Shown one piece after another: positions 27,691-37,490 of a stretch of 60,247 nt of DNA. The DNA is taken from positions 1-60,247 of the IMG/VR virus record IMGVR_UViG_3300033149_001001; one strand, given 5' to 3'. The notes under the pieces were generated by a model, which saw nothing but the letters and a program-made list of their open reading frames with translations, ran no database searches and was not told the DNA's origin. Within the stretch, counting starts at the first letter, position 1. Each line of letters begins with the position of its first letter. The position numbers and the translations under genes are program-made. Source of the DNA: a virus.

Positions 27691-29159
27691 AGACAAAACC
27701 GTTTGAGCATCAAGCAACAGAGCTTGCTGAGCACGGCATGGACAAGATTCGAGCGATCCACTGGGAGCAGGGAACAGGTAAAACATGGCTGGCATTAGCA
27801 ACCGCCGAACGGCTCTACGCCGAGGGTGAGATCGACGCCCTCTTCATCATCGCCCCTCCTGGGCTTCACACCAACTGGGTCAACTACGAGATTCCGGACC
27901 ATTTAGGTTTGGAATATGATGCGGTCGCATTTCAATCAAGACGAGCAAAGACCAAGAAACACATGCGGGAGTGTCACACAGTACTCAACTCTGCGAAGTT
28001 TCCGATTCTCGCGATGTCATACCCAGGGATCAAGACGGCTGCGGGCAAGAAGCTGGCGAAACAATTTCTCACGAAGCATCGATGTCTCTATGTGGCTGAT
28101 GAATCGAACCGGATCAAGACACCTTCTGCGAAGGTCACAAGAACCGTCTTGGCTTCCAGTGATTATGCTCGCTATAAACGAACACTTTGTGGCACACCGA
28201 TCACGAACGCTCCATTCGATGTCTATACGCAGTTCCGATTCTTGGATAAGCGGTTCTGGGCCGAAACGGAATATGGCCTTGGGAGCTATCAATGCTTTAA
28301 GACGTTCTTCGGTGTTTGGGAAAAGGGCTATAACGGTAAATTGGATCGGGAATTCGATCAACTCGTCGGGTTCAAGAACCTTGAAATCCTGACAAAGCTC
28401 GTTCGATCTATGTCATCACGAGTGCTCAAAGAAGACGTATTAGACCTTCCGCCTAAGCTGTATTCTTATGCGGGTTTTCAAATGACGCCCAAACAACGCA
28501 GCCTGTATGAGGATATTGAGAACGAATTCATGGCCGAAATCGAAGGTGATGTGGTGTTTACACCATTGGCGATCACTCGGCTTTTGCGGCTCCAACAGAT
28601 CACATGTGGCTATTTGCCTACTGGCATCGAGAATGAATGCGTCATGATCGAAAAAGAAAATCCAAGACTCAAGCTCCTGAATGAGATTGTGCAAGACCTT
28701 CCCCACAAAGCAATCATTTGGGCCCGGTTTCTCAAAGACATCGATCTAATCTGCGAACTGCTTGGGGACAAAGCTGTCCGGTGGGATGGCTCAATTCCGG
28801 AAGATCACCGAGAAGAAAACAAGAAGCTATTTAAGGCAGAACCGGTAGAGAATATCCAATTTATTGTGGCCACGCCTGATTCAATGGGCGAGGGACACAC
28901 ATTCAACGAAGCCAAGACCACTATCTACTATAGTAATAGTTACAAAATGAAGGAACGGCATCAATCCGAAGACAGAAATCATCGTGCCGGGCAAAACGAT
29001 CAAATTCACTATATCGACATTGTGGCCGATAATACCAAGGATGTTGCCATCATCGACGCACTCCGGACTAAGTTCGATAACGCCTCAAGAGTCGTAGACG
29101 GAAAAATAAGGAATTGGCTCTTGACATACGACGCAGAAACAGATATACTGGCAGTATAA
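27687..29159 (+). CDS. SNF2-type DNA helicase
   Basis: A 490-residue superfamily 2 helicase. Walker A EQGTGKTW at residues 27-34, a DESN box (YVADESNRIKT) near 138, 'GTPITNAP' motif III, and motif VI 'SEDRNHRAGQNDQ' near the C-terminus, all typical of SNF2-like phage helicases. It likely unwinds or remodels DNA in replication or recombination. GTG start. The last 40 bases hold a strong promoter for the next genes. Confidence 0.85.
   Translation: MKTKPFEHQATELAEHGMDKIRAIHWEQGTGKTWLALATAERLYAEGEIDALFIIAPPGLHTNWVNYEIPDHLGLEYDAVAFQSRRAKTKKHMRECHTVLNSAKFPILAMSYPGIKTAAGKKLAKQFLTKHRCLYVADESNRIKTPSAKVTRTVLASSDYARYKRTLCGTPITNAPFDVYTQFRFLDKRFWAETEYGLGSYQCFKTFFGVWEKGYNGKLDREFDQLVGFKNLEILTKLVRSMSSRVLKEDVLDLPPKLYSYAGFQMTPKQRSLYEDIENEFMAEIEGDVVFTPLAITRLLRLQQITCGYLPTGIENECVMIEKENPRLKLLNEIVQDLPHKAIIWARFLKDIDLICELLGDKAVRWDGSIPEDHREENKKLFKAEPVENIQFIVATPDSMGEGHTFNEAKTTIYYSNSYKMKERHQSEDRNHRAGQNDQIHYIDIVADNTKDVAIIDALRTKFDNASRVVDGKIRNWLLTYDAETDILAV
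29121..29149 (+). promoter_or_regulatory. Promoter inside helicase 3' end, for replication genes
   Basis: TTGACA (29121-29126), 17 bp, TATACT (29144-29149). Transcription should begin near 29156, just before the helicase stop, driving the next gene and the SSB-like gene. Confidence 0.75.
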
Positions 29160-29184
29160 CGATTCAGTGAGGAGAACAAAAACA

Positions 29185-29748
29185 GTGGCAGATCAAAAGT
29201 TACCATACGACTACTCAGGTTTTCAGGATGAACCACAAGCGGTCGATGACGTCTTAGGCAAGATTTCAACGCTTGCAGACGAAATGTTGGAGCTTGACCG
29301 TAAGATCGCCCATCATGATCTTGAGCACAAGAAACTGATCGAACAGCGGCGACAAATTGCCGAAGAGCAATTACCGGAGCTTTTTGAACAGGTAGGCATG
29401 TCCGAATTGAAGACCCGTAAGGGTATTCCGCTCAAGCTGAAAAGCCGAGTCCACACAAGCATCGCCAAAGAGCGAAAGCCCAGAGCGATTGCATGGCTGG
29501 ATGAAAACGGGCAAGGGGGAATGGTTCGCCGAAATGTGGTCATTGATTTCGACAAGACCCAGCAAGAGAAGGTAGATAAGCTCCTGCGGTTGATTGGTAA
29601 GGGCTGGCCCAATCACCGGGTCCAGTTAGACGTCAACGCCGCAACTGTTAAGGCGTTCGTGAAGCGTTGTTTGGCAGACGGAGTGAGCATTCCAAAGGAT
29701 ATTTTCGGCATACATTGTGTAGATGTAGTCGAGATCACGAGTAAGTAA
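29185..29748 (+). CDS. Hypothetical coiled-coil protein of the replication cluster
   Basis: A 187-residue protein with GTG at 29185 (GAGGAG upstream); GTG 29167 is an alternative. Residues about 25-65 form a coiled coil (DRKIAHHDLEHKKLIEQRR), followed by a small alpha/beta domain with 'KSRVHTSIAKERKPRAI'. Proteins like this often precede phage SSB genes. No enzymatic motif is visible; a role in nucleic-acid binding is a guess. Confidence 0.65.
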   Translation: MADQKLPYDYSGFQDEPQAVDDVLGKISTLADEMLELDRKIAHHDLEHKKLIEQRRQIAEEQLPELFEQVGMSELKTRKGIPLKLKSRVHTSIAKERKPRAIAWLDENGQGGMVRRNVVIDFDKTQQEKVDKLLRLIGKGWPNHRVQLDVNAATVKAFVKRCLADGVSIPKDIFGIHCVDVVEITSK

Positions 29749-29779
29749 CCAACACTCATTTTTCAGAGGAGACCAATCT

Positions 29780-30607
29780 ATGGCGACAAAGAAAGAGCAA
29801 GCACTGGCGAAAAAGGCCGAAGAGCAAACCGCGTTGGCTACTGGAGGCTTTGACTACGGCGAAGACGCCGGGTCCGGCTGGGAAAACACCAGCCAAGAAG
29901 ACTTCACCATCCCGTTCCTCTCCATCATCCAGGCCATGAGTCCACAGGTCCAGGAGACCGATGCCGAGTTCATCGAAGGTGCCAAGGCCGGAATGCTGAT
30001 GAACACTGCAACGTCGGAACTATTCAGTGGCAAGGATGGGGTAGAGTTTGTGCCCTGTTTTACCGAGCACAAATACGTCGAGTGGAAGAATCGTCAAAAG
30101 GATGGTGGCGGGTTCGTGGCGGTGCATGACTGCGATTCCGAGATTGTACGAGAGGCCAAAGCTGCCTCGACACAATTCGGCAAGTATACCGTCCCGGTGC
30201 CAGAGGGCGTTGACCATGATTTGGTTGAGACGTTCTACCTCTATGGCCTTCTGGTGAAGGGTGATGAAGTCGTGACGCCCTGTATGATCTCGTTCTCCAG
30301 CACCAAGATCAAGGCGTACAAGGGAGCCCTCACACCCCTACGTCAGATGGAAGGCCGCCCGCCTCTCTTCGCCTTCCGGCTCAGGATCACCACGGTAGCC
30401 GAGAAGAATGCCAAGGGCACTTTCCACAACTTCAAGATTGTCCCGGCGAATGGAAATCCGGTAGACTCGCTGATCGCCCCGGATGACAAAATTTTCCAGA
30501 CCGCGAAAGCGTTCAAAGATCAGGTCGCTTCGGGCAGTGCCAAAGTCGATCACACTGGTGGAGCCACCGGTGACGACCAAGGCAGCGACGCAGACTCCCC
30601 CTTCTAA
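29780..30607 (+). CDS. SSB-like protein with acidic C-terminal tip
   Basis: A 275-residue protein. It ends in an acidic tail (GDDQGSDADSPF), the same style as bacterial SSB tips (DDDIPF) and T7 gp2.5, where the terminal Phe binds partner enzymes. The body (residues 30-245) is beta-rich with 'EFVPCFTEHKYVEW'. It lies between helicase genes and before the polymerase. Single-strand DNA binding is inferred from tail and context; the fold is not obvious from sequence. Confidence 0.7.
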   Translation: MATKKEQALAKKAEEQTALATGGFDYGEDAGSGWENTSQEDFTIPFLSIIQAMSPQVQETDAEFIEGAKAGMLMNTATSELFSGKDGVEFVPCFTEHKYVEWKNRQKDGGGFVAVHDCDSEIVREAKAASTQFGKYTVPVPEGVDHDLVETFYLYGLLVKGDEVVTPCMISFSSTKIKAYKGALTPLRQMEGRPPLFAFRLRITTVAEKNAKGTFHNFKIVPANGNPVDSLIAPDDKIFQTAKAFKDQVASGSAKVDHTGGATGDDQGSDADSPF

Positions 30608-30626
30608 TAGCACTCTCCTCCGGCGA

Positions 30627-30646
30627 TGGGGGCCCGTGTGCCCCCA
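30627..30646 (+). terminator. Hairpin after SSB-like gene
   Basis: TGGGGGC / GCCCCCA 7-bp stem with a 6-nt loop, without a U-run. Similar to the hairpin after the capsid gene, again following an abundant protein, so it may protect the mRNA 3' end. Confidence 0.5.
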
Positions 30647-30669
30647 CTTGCTTATCTGAGGTGTATTTG

Positions 30670-31845
30670 ATGAAATGGAGTAATCAACAACAATCCGCCA
30701 TAAATTCCGTGTATTCATGGTTCAAGCACTCAGATAAGCAGATTTACAGATTGTTTGGGTATGCGGGTGTAGGCAAGACCACGCTCGCGAAGGAAGTCGC
30801 ATCCCTGGGCACAACTCTCTTTTGTGCCTTCACCGGGAAAGCGGCATATGTTCTTCGGCAAAAAGGCTGTGAGGCTTTCACAATCCATCAATTGATCTAT
30901 CAAGCAAAGGAGAAAAGCCGAGACCGGCTGAAAAAGCTTGAAGAAAAGCTGGAGAACACTGACGATCCAGAAGTAATTGAAACACTGGAGAAAGAGATTG
31001 CGTTTGAACATAAGCGGCTAAACTCTCCCTCATTTATCCTGAATCCAGATAGCCCAGTGAAGACGGCTGATTTGGTGGTGGTTGATGAATGCTCAATGGT
31101 CAACGCTCAGATGGCAGAAGACCTTATGTCATTTGGCACAAAAATTCTCGTTTTGGGCGACCCGGCTCAGCTTCCTCCAGTATTTGGTCAAGGTTTCTTC
31201 ATCAAAGAACAGCCAGACTTCATGCTTACAGAAATTCACCGGCAGGCCCGCGATAATCCTATCATCAAGCTTGCAACCAAGATTCGGAAGCGGAACACGC
31301 CCCAGCCGGACGGAAATATGGTCGTGTCTTGGGGCGATATTACCCCCGAAGAGGCTTTGGGTTTCGATCAAATTTTAGTGGGCCGGAATAAAACACGAAA
31401 GGCCATAAACAAGAGAATCCGGACGCTAAAGCAAATGAATAGCGATATTCCTTTGGATGGCGATAGACTTGTTTGTCTCCGAAACGATCATGAAGTAGGT
31501 CTATTGAATGGAAGCATTTGGCAAGTCGATACTTGCATAGATATGGGGGATAAATACCTCGACCTCATAGTCAAAGACCCCGAAACTGATTCAGACTTCA
31601 TCGCCGTACAGGCCCATCGGCATCATTTCATTGTAAAAGATGATACACAGCTTCCATTCTGGGAACGAAAAGAAGCCCAAGAGTTCGATTATGGTTATGC
31701 CCTGACAGTTCACAAGTCACAAGGATCACAGTGGGATCGAGTATTGATATTTGATGAGAGCGGATGTTTTGGGGCGGATCAATATAGATGGTTGTATACT
31801 GCTGTGACGAGAGCAGCCAAAGAAGTTAAGCTGGTGGTTCGATGA
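30670..31845 (+). CDS. SF1 DNA helicase, Dda/RecD2-like
   Basis: A 391-residue protein from ATG 30670. Walker A GYAGVGKTT (residues 30-38), 'VVVDECSMV' (DEXX box), 'LGDPAQLPP' (motif III), 'LTEIHRQA' (motif IV) and 'ALTVHKSQGSQWD...VTRA' (motifs V/VI) are in order. A coiled-coil insert (about 80-115) replaces part of the usual pin region. Should be a 5'-3' helicase at forks or in recombination. Overlaps the polymerase gene by 4 bases (ATGA). Confidence 0.9.
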   Translation: MKWSNQQQSAINSVYSWFKHSDKQIYRLFGYAGVGKTTLAKEVASLGTTLFCAFTGKAAYVLRQKGCEAFTIHQLIYQAKEKSRDRLKKLEEKLENTDDPEVIETLEKEIAFEHKRLNSPSFILNPDSPVKTADLVVVDECSMVNAQMAEDLMSFGTKILVLGDPAQLPPVFGQGFFIKEQPDFMLTEIHRQARDNPIIKLATKIRKRNTPQPDGNMVVSWGDITPEEALGFDQILVGRNKTRKAINKRIRTLKQMNSDIPLDGDRLVCLRNDHEVGLLNGSIWQVDTCIDMGDKYLDLIVKDPETDSDFIAVQAHRHHFIVKDDTQLPFWERKEAQEFDYGYALTVHKSQGSQWDRVLIFDESGCFGADQYRWLYTAVTRAAKEVKLVVR

Positions 31846-33779
31846 CTAAACGACGAGCTAAAAATTACGTCGGACAACTCCCGCTGTTTCGACCAGAAAG
31901 CGACTGGACCCCACCCAAGATTTCAGACCTTCCATCCTGGAAAGACATAAAACGAATCGGACTTGACACAGAGACTAAGGACCCGAAGCTAAAAAAGCTT
32001 GGCCCCGGCGTCCGGCGGGGTGCTCACATCATCGGTATATCATTTGTAATTGAAGACGGGCCGGGCTATTATCTGCCTATTCGACACAGTAGTGGCAACC
32101 TGGACCCGGCAAAGGTTTTCGAGTATCTCAAAGATCAAGCCAAGGAATTCACGGGTTCAATCTGCGGAGCAAATTTGGGCTATGATCTTGATTTTCTGGC
32201 CGAGGAAGGCGTGATATTTCGTCGGGCCAATTTTCGTGATATCCAAATTGCCGAACCATTGATTGACGAAAACCAACTGTCCTACAGTCTGGATAATCTT
32301 GCAAAGAAGTATGGATTTGTCGGTAAAGAAGAAACCTTGTTACGGCAGGCGGCTACTGCTTATGGCATCGATCCCAAAAAAGATATGTGGCAGCTTCCCT
32401 CTAAGTACGTCGGACCCTACGCCATACCTGATGCGAAATTGCCGCTACAAATACTGCGAAAACAAGAACGAATTCTTGAAGATCAAGGCTTATGGGATAT
32501 TTACAACCTGGAACGTCGGGTTTTGCCTGTCCTGGTCAAGATGCGACGTCGCGGTGTCCGAATAGACTTCGATAAGTTAGATGAAGTCGAGCAACTAACC
32601 TTGAAGAAAGAACAAGAGTTTCTTGACACAATCTATCAATGTACTTTTGTTCGGATTGGTATTGATGAAATTAACACGACTCGATTTATCACTAAAGCTC
32701 TGGATAATGCCAAAATACCTTACGGCCGAACTGAACCTTCAAAGAGATTCCCTAACGGCCAACCCTCTGTTAAGAGGGAATTCTTGGAGCCGAATAAAGA
32801 GCACCCAGTAGTCAATGCAATCCTGGAGGCGAAAAGCTACAACAAGATTCGTAATACATTTGTGAACTCGATTCGAGATCATGCCGTCAACGGCCGAATT
32901 CATTGCACCTTTAATCAACTTCGCCGACAAGATGATAATAGTGATGAAGTCAAGGGAGCGGGCCCCGGTCGGTTATCCTCATGCAACCCAAATCTCCAGC
33001 AACAGCCGTCCCGACACCCAGTTCTGGGCAAAATGTGGCGTTCGATCTACCTACCCGACGAAGGCGGCCAATGGGCGGCTCTGGACTACTCTCAGCAGGA
33101 GCCCCGCCTGTTTATCCACTTTGCCCACATCGCCGGTTGTGCGGGCACACAGGACGCTGTAGATGGCTTCCATAAAGGCTTTGATTGGCACGATATGACC
33201 ACAGAGATGGCCTTTGGAATCAAAAAGGCCGATGATCCTGTGAAGTTCGCCAAACTCCGCAAAACAGCCAAGGCTGTTTTCTTGGGCCTAACATACGGCA
33301 TGGGTCAAGCAAAAATGTGTCAATCCTGCGGATTTCCTACTGAAATAATTAACATTCGCGGAGCCGAACGAGAAGTGGCCGGGCCTGAGGGGCGGGAGTT
33401 TTTGCGGAAATTCAACGAAAAAGTTCCCTTCCTACAGGAGATTAAGGATAAGGTTGAAAGGGTAGCCTGGAACCGGCGATATATCCGAACATTACTTGGG
33501 CGGCATATTCATTATCCGCCCGGCCGTGGGATGGAACGAAAGTCCCTGAATAACCTAATTCAGGGATCGGCCGCAGACCAAACCAAGCTCGCGATGGTGC
33601 TCCTGGACGAAAATAATTTCGATTTTCAGTTGCAAATTCATGACGAACTTGATACAACTGTATATGATGAACGTACTGCAAAGGATATGGCAGAGATTAT
33701 GGAAACTTGTGTGTCCCTCGTCGTACCGTCAAAGGTTGACATCGAAATAGGGGCCAATTGGGGAGATTCAATGGGATGA
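31842..33779 (+). CDS. Family A DNA polymerase with 3'-5' exonuclease, Leu762-type
   Basis: A 645-residue protein. Exonuclease motifs: D42/E44 (LDTETKD), NLGYDLDFL, and YAIPDAKL. Polymerase motif A 'ALDYSQQEPR', motif B 'RKTAKAVFLGLTYG' (R473, K477, L481, Y485) and motif C 'IHDELD'. Aligned R-x3-K-x3-F-x3-Y, the E. coli Phe762 position is Leu481. An N-terminal QLPLF at 12-16 matches the beta-clamp-binding pentapeptide. No 5'-3' exonuclease domain. It is the replicative polymerase. Confidence 0.93.
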   Translation: MTKRRAKNYVGQLPLFRPESDWTPPKISDLPSWKDIKRIGLDTETKDPKLKKLGPGVRRGAHIIGISFVIEDGPGYYLPIRHSSGNLDPAKVFEYLKDQAKEFTGSICGANLGYDLDFLAEEGVIFRRANFRDIQIAEPLIDENQLSYSLDNLAKKYGFVGKEETLLRQAATAYGIDPKKDMWQLPSKYVGPYAIPDAKLPLQILRKQERILEDQGLWDIYNLERRVLPVLVKMRRRGVRIDFDKLDEVEQLTLKKEQEFLDTIYQCTFVRIGIDEINTTRFITKALDNAKIPYGRTEPSKRFPNGQPSVKREFLEPNKEHPVVNAILEAKSYNKIRNTFVNSIRDHAVNGRIHCTFNQLRRQDDNSDEVKGAGPGRLSSCNPNLQQQPSRHPVLGKMWRSIYLPDEGGQWAALDYSQQEPRLFIHFAHIAGCAGTQDAVDGFHKGFDWHDMTTEMAFGIKKADDPVKFAKLRKTAKAVFLGLTYGMGQAKMCQSCGFPTEIINIRGAEREVAGPEGREFLRKFNEKVPFLQEIKDKVERVAWNRRYIRTLLGRHIHYPPGRGMERKSLNNLIQGSAADQTKLAMVLLDENNFDFQLQIHDELDTTVYDERTAKDMAEIMETCVSLVVPSKVDIEIGANWGDSMG

Positions 33780-34168
33780 GAACATTATTTTTCAAGAACA
33801 ACGTACACAATCTTGACCCGATAGAAATTCCGGGCCAATCTCCACGAGCCATCAACCTAACGGTTCGTAGGGGCCTCAAGTGGTCCGATCTGTTCACAGG
33901 TCAACTGGTAGAACTTCGCGAGATGGGGGCTCCAGAATCGGATAAGGCCCAAATCGCGAGGATTTTTGATGTCAAAGTCATGGTCTTCAAAGACCTCATA
34001 AACTATTCGCGAATGCTTGATCTTGGACACGATCCGAAATGTCGGAATTGGTCTGGTCTCGCGAAAGTCATGCGACAAGTCTATGACGGCTTCCTATCTC
34101 ACGAGATCGTGACGCTTGTGTTCTACGAGGTCGAGGGAGTATTCGGCCGGAATGAGGATCAGTTATGA
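33776..34168 (+). CDS. Hypothetical, ASCH-like small protein
   Basis: A 130-residue protein starting in an ATGA overlap with the polymerase gene. Residues about 30-80 ('LTVRRGLKWSDLFTGQLVEL', 'ARIFDVKVMVFKDLI') resemble ASCH/PUA-like beta-barrel proteins, and the C-terminus has 'LAKVMRQVYDGFLSHEIVTLVFYEV'. RNA or modified-base binding is typical of that superfamily. The match is by pattern only. Confidence 0.6.
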   Translation: MRTLFFKNNVHNLDPIEIPGQSPRAINLTVRRGLKWSDLFTGQLVELREMGAPESDKAQIARIFDVKVMVFKDLINYSRMLDLGHDPKCRNWSGLAKVMRQVYDGFLSHEIVTLVFYEVEGVFGRNEDQL

Positions 34169-34464
34169 GACTTCTTCTACGGTTCGGCCTACTTCGCCGA
34201 GATCATGCCCGCGATGAACTCCTTTGGGTAGAGTTTGACGCCTTATTCCTCATGTTTCGGGCCTTCTTTTCACTATCTAAGCCTATGCGAAAACAAGTTC
34301 ATGATGATAGGCCAACTTTGCGATTCTTTGTTGGGACGCCTCGACTGCATTTTCGGGTCAATACATGCGGCTATATTGTTGAAGAGGATAACTTCATGGT
34401 CAAGCTGCAATACAAGGCAACCTTCACATGCTTTGGGCTTTGTGGAGAACGAAGTTACTTCTAA
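34165..34464 (+). CDS. Small hypothetical protein, 99 residues
   Basis: Starts at ATG 34165 in a 4-base overlap with the previous stop, and ends in a TAATG overlap with the nuclease gene, so it is likely a real member of a tightly packed operon. The product is hydrophobic and basic (MRLLLRFGLLRRDHARDELL; ALFLMFRAFFSL). No family recognised. Confidence 0.55.
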   Translation: MRLLLRFGLLRRDHARDELLWVEFDALFLMFRAFFSLSKPMRKQVHDDRPTLRFFVGTPRLHFRVNTCGYIVEEDNFMVKLQYKATFTCFGLCGERSYF

Positions 34465-34901
34465 TGGAGCAGGAACAGAGACAAAAACTGGTTAAGGCCC
34501 TGAACAAGGCCGGACTCGATGCGACAAGTGTCGAAAATCCGGCCTACCCTGGGACACCAGATATTCAGTTCATCGGCGGCTGGATCGAGTGCAAGTACTT
34601 GGATGATTGGCCCGCCCACAAGGAAACGACCGTTCGTATTCCGCACTTCACCCAACAGCAGCGAGTCTGGTTGCTGCGGCGTGAATTAGCTCGAAAGAAA
34701 TTGCCCGAAGAGCTTCACATATGTGGTAGATGCTATTTAGTACTTTATGTGTCCAAAACTCGTGAATGGTTGATCTTTGATGGAGAAACTTCCGCTCGCC
34801 GTATAGCAAAGGACGGATGCTCACGAGAGGTTTTATACAGCCTTTCGGGATTAACGACTACCGATATTAAGGACATTATTCGCTATGTCACTATCTCTTG
34901 A
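34464..34901 (+). CDS. VRR-NUC / PD-(D/E)XK nuclease
   Basis: A 145-residue protein. 'YPGTPDIQFIGGWIECKY' carries the catalytic PD...(E)xK pattern of VRR-NUC and other restriction-fold nucleases, here PD then EcK. It lies between the polymerase and the primase-helicase gene. In phages of this type these small nucleases act as junction resolvases or flap nucleases; which one is unknown. Start ATG 34464 in a TAATG overlap. Confidence 0.75.
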   Translation: MEQEQRQKLVKALNKAGLDATSVENPAYPGTPDIQFIGGWIECKYLDDWPAHKETTVRIPHFTQQQRVWLLRRELARKKLPEELHICGRCYLVLYVSKTREWLIFDGETSARRIAKDGCSREVLYSLSGLTTTDIKDIIRYVTIS

Positions 34902-37254
34902 ATTCCTCCAGAAGTTTCGCCCGCACGGCCCTTGGGTTTTGACGGCTATCCATCCCACTAAAGAGGGTAGGCTCAACACAACAACATTTAATGAAGCAAG
35001 TGTAGAGAAGTTAAAGCAATGGCTGAACCGGTATGGCGAAGATCATAATATATACTTCTCAGTCAACCCTACTTTGGCAGATAAGGTCTACAAAAAAGCA
35101 TCCAGAGAAAATATCTCAGCAGTCGAATACCTACATGTAGATGTAGACCCACGGGCGGGCGAAGACCTGGATGCCGAACAAAAGCGAATTTTGGGTACCA
35201 TCCGCAAGTTCAAGCCCATTCCCACTTGCGTGATTTTCTCCGGAGGTGGTTATCAGGCGTTTTGGCGATTAGAAGAACCAATACAAATCGATGGCGATCT
35301 CCAAAAAGCAGAAGATGCCAAAAGATATAATCAACAACTCGAAATGCTCCTGGGAGGGGACAATTGTCATAACATTGATAGAATCATGAGGCTGCCCGGC
35401 ACAGTGAATCGTCCGAACGCAAAAAAGCGTAAGAAGGGCCGAACCGAGGTCATGGCCGAATTGATCCACTTTGATGGTACGATCTCTTACCCGATTTCAG
35501 ACTTTACTGCGGCCCAACCAGTACAAAGCCCCATCAACAAAGGATTTTCTGGGGGCCGATCTGAGCTTATGCCCAAGGTGGATACAGGTAACATCCGTCG
35601 GGTCGAGAGCCTGGACGAGCTTGGTGAAAATGTCAAGTCATGGGTGAAGGTGCTGATCGTCCAAGGCCACGATCCTGACGAGCCGAATAAATTCGCTTCT
35701 CGAAGTGAAGCATTATTCTGCGTTTGCTGCGAGCTTTGTCGAGCGGGCGTAGATGATAATGTGATTTTTTCCATCATTACCGACAAGGATTTTGGAATTT
35801 CCGAATCGGTCATTCAGCTTGGCTCGCGAGCGGAATCCTATGCCTTACGGCAAATTGAACGAGCCCACGAGTTTACAATCGATCCAGCCTTGACAGAACT
35901 GAATGAGCGTCATGCCGTCATTTCATCCATGGGTGGTAAATGCAGAGTCATCTCAGAGGAGCATGACTTCGCCTTTAATCGTCCAAAAATCGAAATGCAA
36001 ACATTCGCAGATTTCCGAAATCGTTACATGCACCAAAAAGTCAAGGTGGGCGAAGATAAAGACGGTAATGACAAATTCATGCCGAAGGGTGATTGGTGGT
36101 TGAAACATGCCCACCGGCGTCAATTCGATGCGATGGTATTCGTGCCCGGCCAAGAAGTTGAAGGTGCGTATAATCTCTGGCGAGGCTTCACTTGTGAGGC
36201 TAAGCCTGGGCAGTGTGACCTATTCCTGAATCATCTGCGTGACAATATATGCCAAGGCGTAGAAGAACATTATCAATATCTCGTGACATGGCTTGCGGAT
36301 GCAGTACAACATCCTAATAAACCAGGGGGCACAGCCGTGGTCATGCGAGGAAAACAAGGTACCGGCAAAAGCTTTTTTGCGAAAAGTGTTGGTCACTTAT
36401 TTGGTCAACACTTTCTCCAGATCAGCAATTCAAAACATCTGGTGGGTTCGTTCAATGCCCACTTGCGGGATTGTGTTTTACTCTTTGCCGACGAGGCTTT
36501 TTACGCCGGGGACAAGAAGGGCGAAGGCACTCTGAAAGCATTGATTACCGAAGAACATATCGTCGTAGAGAAAAAAGGCATAGATTCCGAAGCATCTCCG
36601 AATTATATTCATCTCATCATGGCCTCAAATAGCGAGTGGGTTGTACCTGTTGCGATGGACGACCGACGATTTTTCGTTTTAGATACCTCAGAAAATCACC
36701 GCAAAGACACCAAATACTTCGGAGCGATCCAAGATCAACTTGACCATGGCGGATATGAGGCCCTACTGCACTATCTAATGACATTCGATACAGGGAAAAT
36801 CAATCTTCGTGAGGCCCCAACCACGGACGCCCTGAACGAACAAAAACAACTCAATCTTAGCCCAGAACAATCATGGTGGTATGACCGGCTCCATGAGGGC
36901 CGCATATTGGCCCGACATGAACAATGGGAAACCTTAGTTCCAAAACAGGAATTATTGGCAGATTTTATTGATTTTGTGAAAACCTATGTTGGAAATTACA
37001 TGAATCGATGCTCAATGCACCGACTCACAAAATTTCTACATCGGGTCTTGCCTCCAGGTTTTCCTACAGTCAAAACCATGAAATGCAGCCCCAATCCCTC
37101 GCAACCGCTGCGAACCGGGCTAAACTTCTGCACAAATCCCCGGTGCTATGGCTTCCCTGGATTAGAGGACTGCCGTAAAGCCTGGAATGACGTTATGGGA
37201 TTTAATACGGTCTGGCAAGATGTGCCAGATAACGAAGAACCACCTCCGTTCTAA
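34885..37254 (+). CDS. PrimPol-helicase (primase/D5-like replicative protein)
   Basis: A 789-residue protein. The N-terminal third has PrimPol-like motifs: 'LHVDVDP' (DxD), 'VIFSGGGYQAFWRL' and 'NIDRIMRLPGTVN'. The C-terminal half is a superfamily 3 type helicase of the DUF5906 kind: Walker A 'GKQGTGKSFFAK' near 488, 'LFADEAFYAGD' Walker B, and 'MASNSEWVVPV' sensor 1. Similar to phage NrS-1 primase-polymerase. It should prime and unwind the origin. Starts 17 bases inside the nuclease gene. Confidence 0.85.
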   Translation: MSLSLEFLQKFRPHGPWVLTAIHPTKEGRLNTTTFNEASVEKLKQWLNRYGEDHNIYFSVNPTLADKVYKKASRENISAVEYLHVDVDPRAGEDLDAEQKRILGTIRKFKPIPTCVIFSGGGYQAFWRLEEPIQIDGDLQKAEDAKRYNQQLEMLLGGDNCHNIDRIMRLPGTVNRPNAKKRKKGRTEVMAELIHFDGTISYPISDFTAAQPVQSPINKGFSGGRSELMPKVDTGNIRRVESLDELGENVKSWVKVLIVQGHDPDEPNKFASRSEALFCVCCELCRAGVDDNVIFSIITDKDFGISESVIQLGSRAESYALRQIERAHEFTIDPALTELNERHAVISSMGGKCRVISEEHDFAFNRPKIEMQTFADFRNRYMHQKVKVGEDKDGNDKFMPKGDWWLKHAHRRQFDAMVFVPGQEVEGAYNLWRGFTCEAKPGQCDLFLNHLRDNICQGVEEHYQYLVTWLADAVQHPNKPGGTAVVMRGKQGTGKSFFAKSVGHLFGQHFLQISNSKHLVGSFNAHLRDCVLLFADEAFYAGDKKGEGTLKALITEEHIVVEKKGIDSEASPNYIHLIMASNSEWVVPVAMDDRRFFVLDTSENHRKDTKYFGAIQDQLDHGGYEALLHYLMTFDTGKINLREAPTTDALNEQKQLNLSPEQSWWYDRLHEGRILARHEQWETLVPKQELLADFIDFVKTYVGNYMNRCSMHRLTKFLHRVLPPGFPTVKTMKCSPNPSQPLRTGLNFCTNPRCYGFPGLEDCRKAWNDVMGFNTVWQDVPDNEEPPPF

Positions 37255-37265
37255 TGGGAGATAAC

Positions 37266-37490
37266 ATGGCAAACATTGCAGGAGATTATAGTCTGAGGTG
37301 CCGCAAATGTGAAGGCAAATTATCCAGACCCATCGAAGTCGATCCAGCGATCTATGGTCTTGTACCGAATAAACATGGGGCGGTACTTCGTAGATGTTTG
37401 AAGTGTTGGCAACTTTGGCTTGGGTATATCGAATTATTGCCCGATAAGAAAATGAAAATCATTCAAAAATGCGTTGACAGAGTGCTATAA
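37266..37490 (+). CDS. Zinc-ribbon protein, 74 residues
   Basis: ATG 37266 follows GGGAG; an in-frame ATG at 37254 overlaps the previous stop. The pattern CRKC...(27 residues)...CLKC is a treble-clef or zinc-ribbon site. A C-terminal helix ends the protein. It may bind DNA or RNA, but nothing beyond the metal site is visible. The 3' end contains the following promoter. Confidence 0.65.
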   Translation: MANIAGDYSLRCRKCEGKLSRPIEVDPAIYGLVPNKHGAVLRRCLKCWQLWLGYIELLPDKKMKIIQKCVDRVL

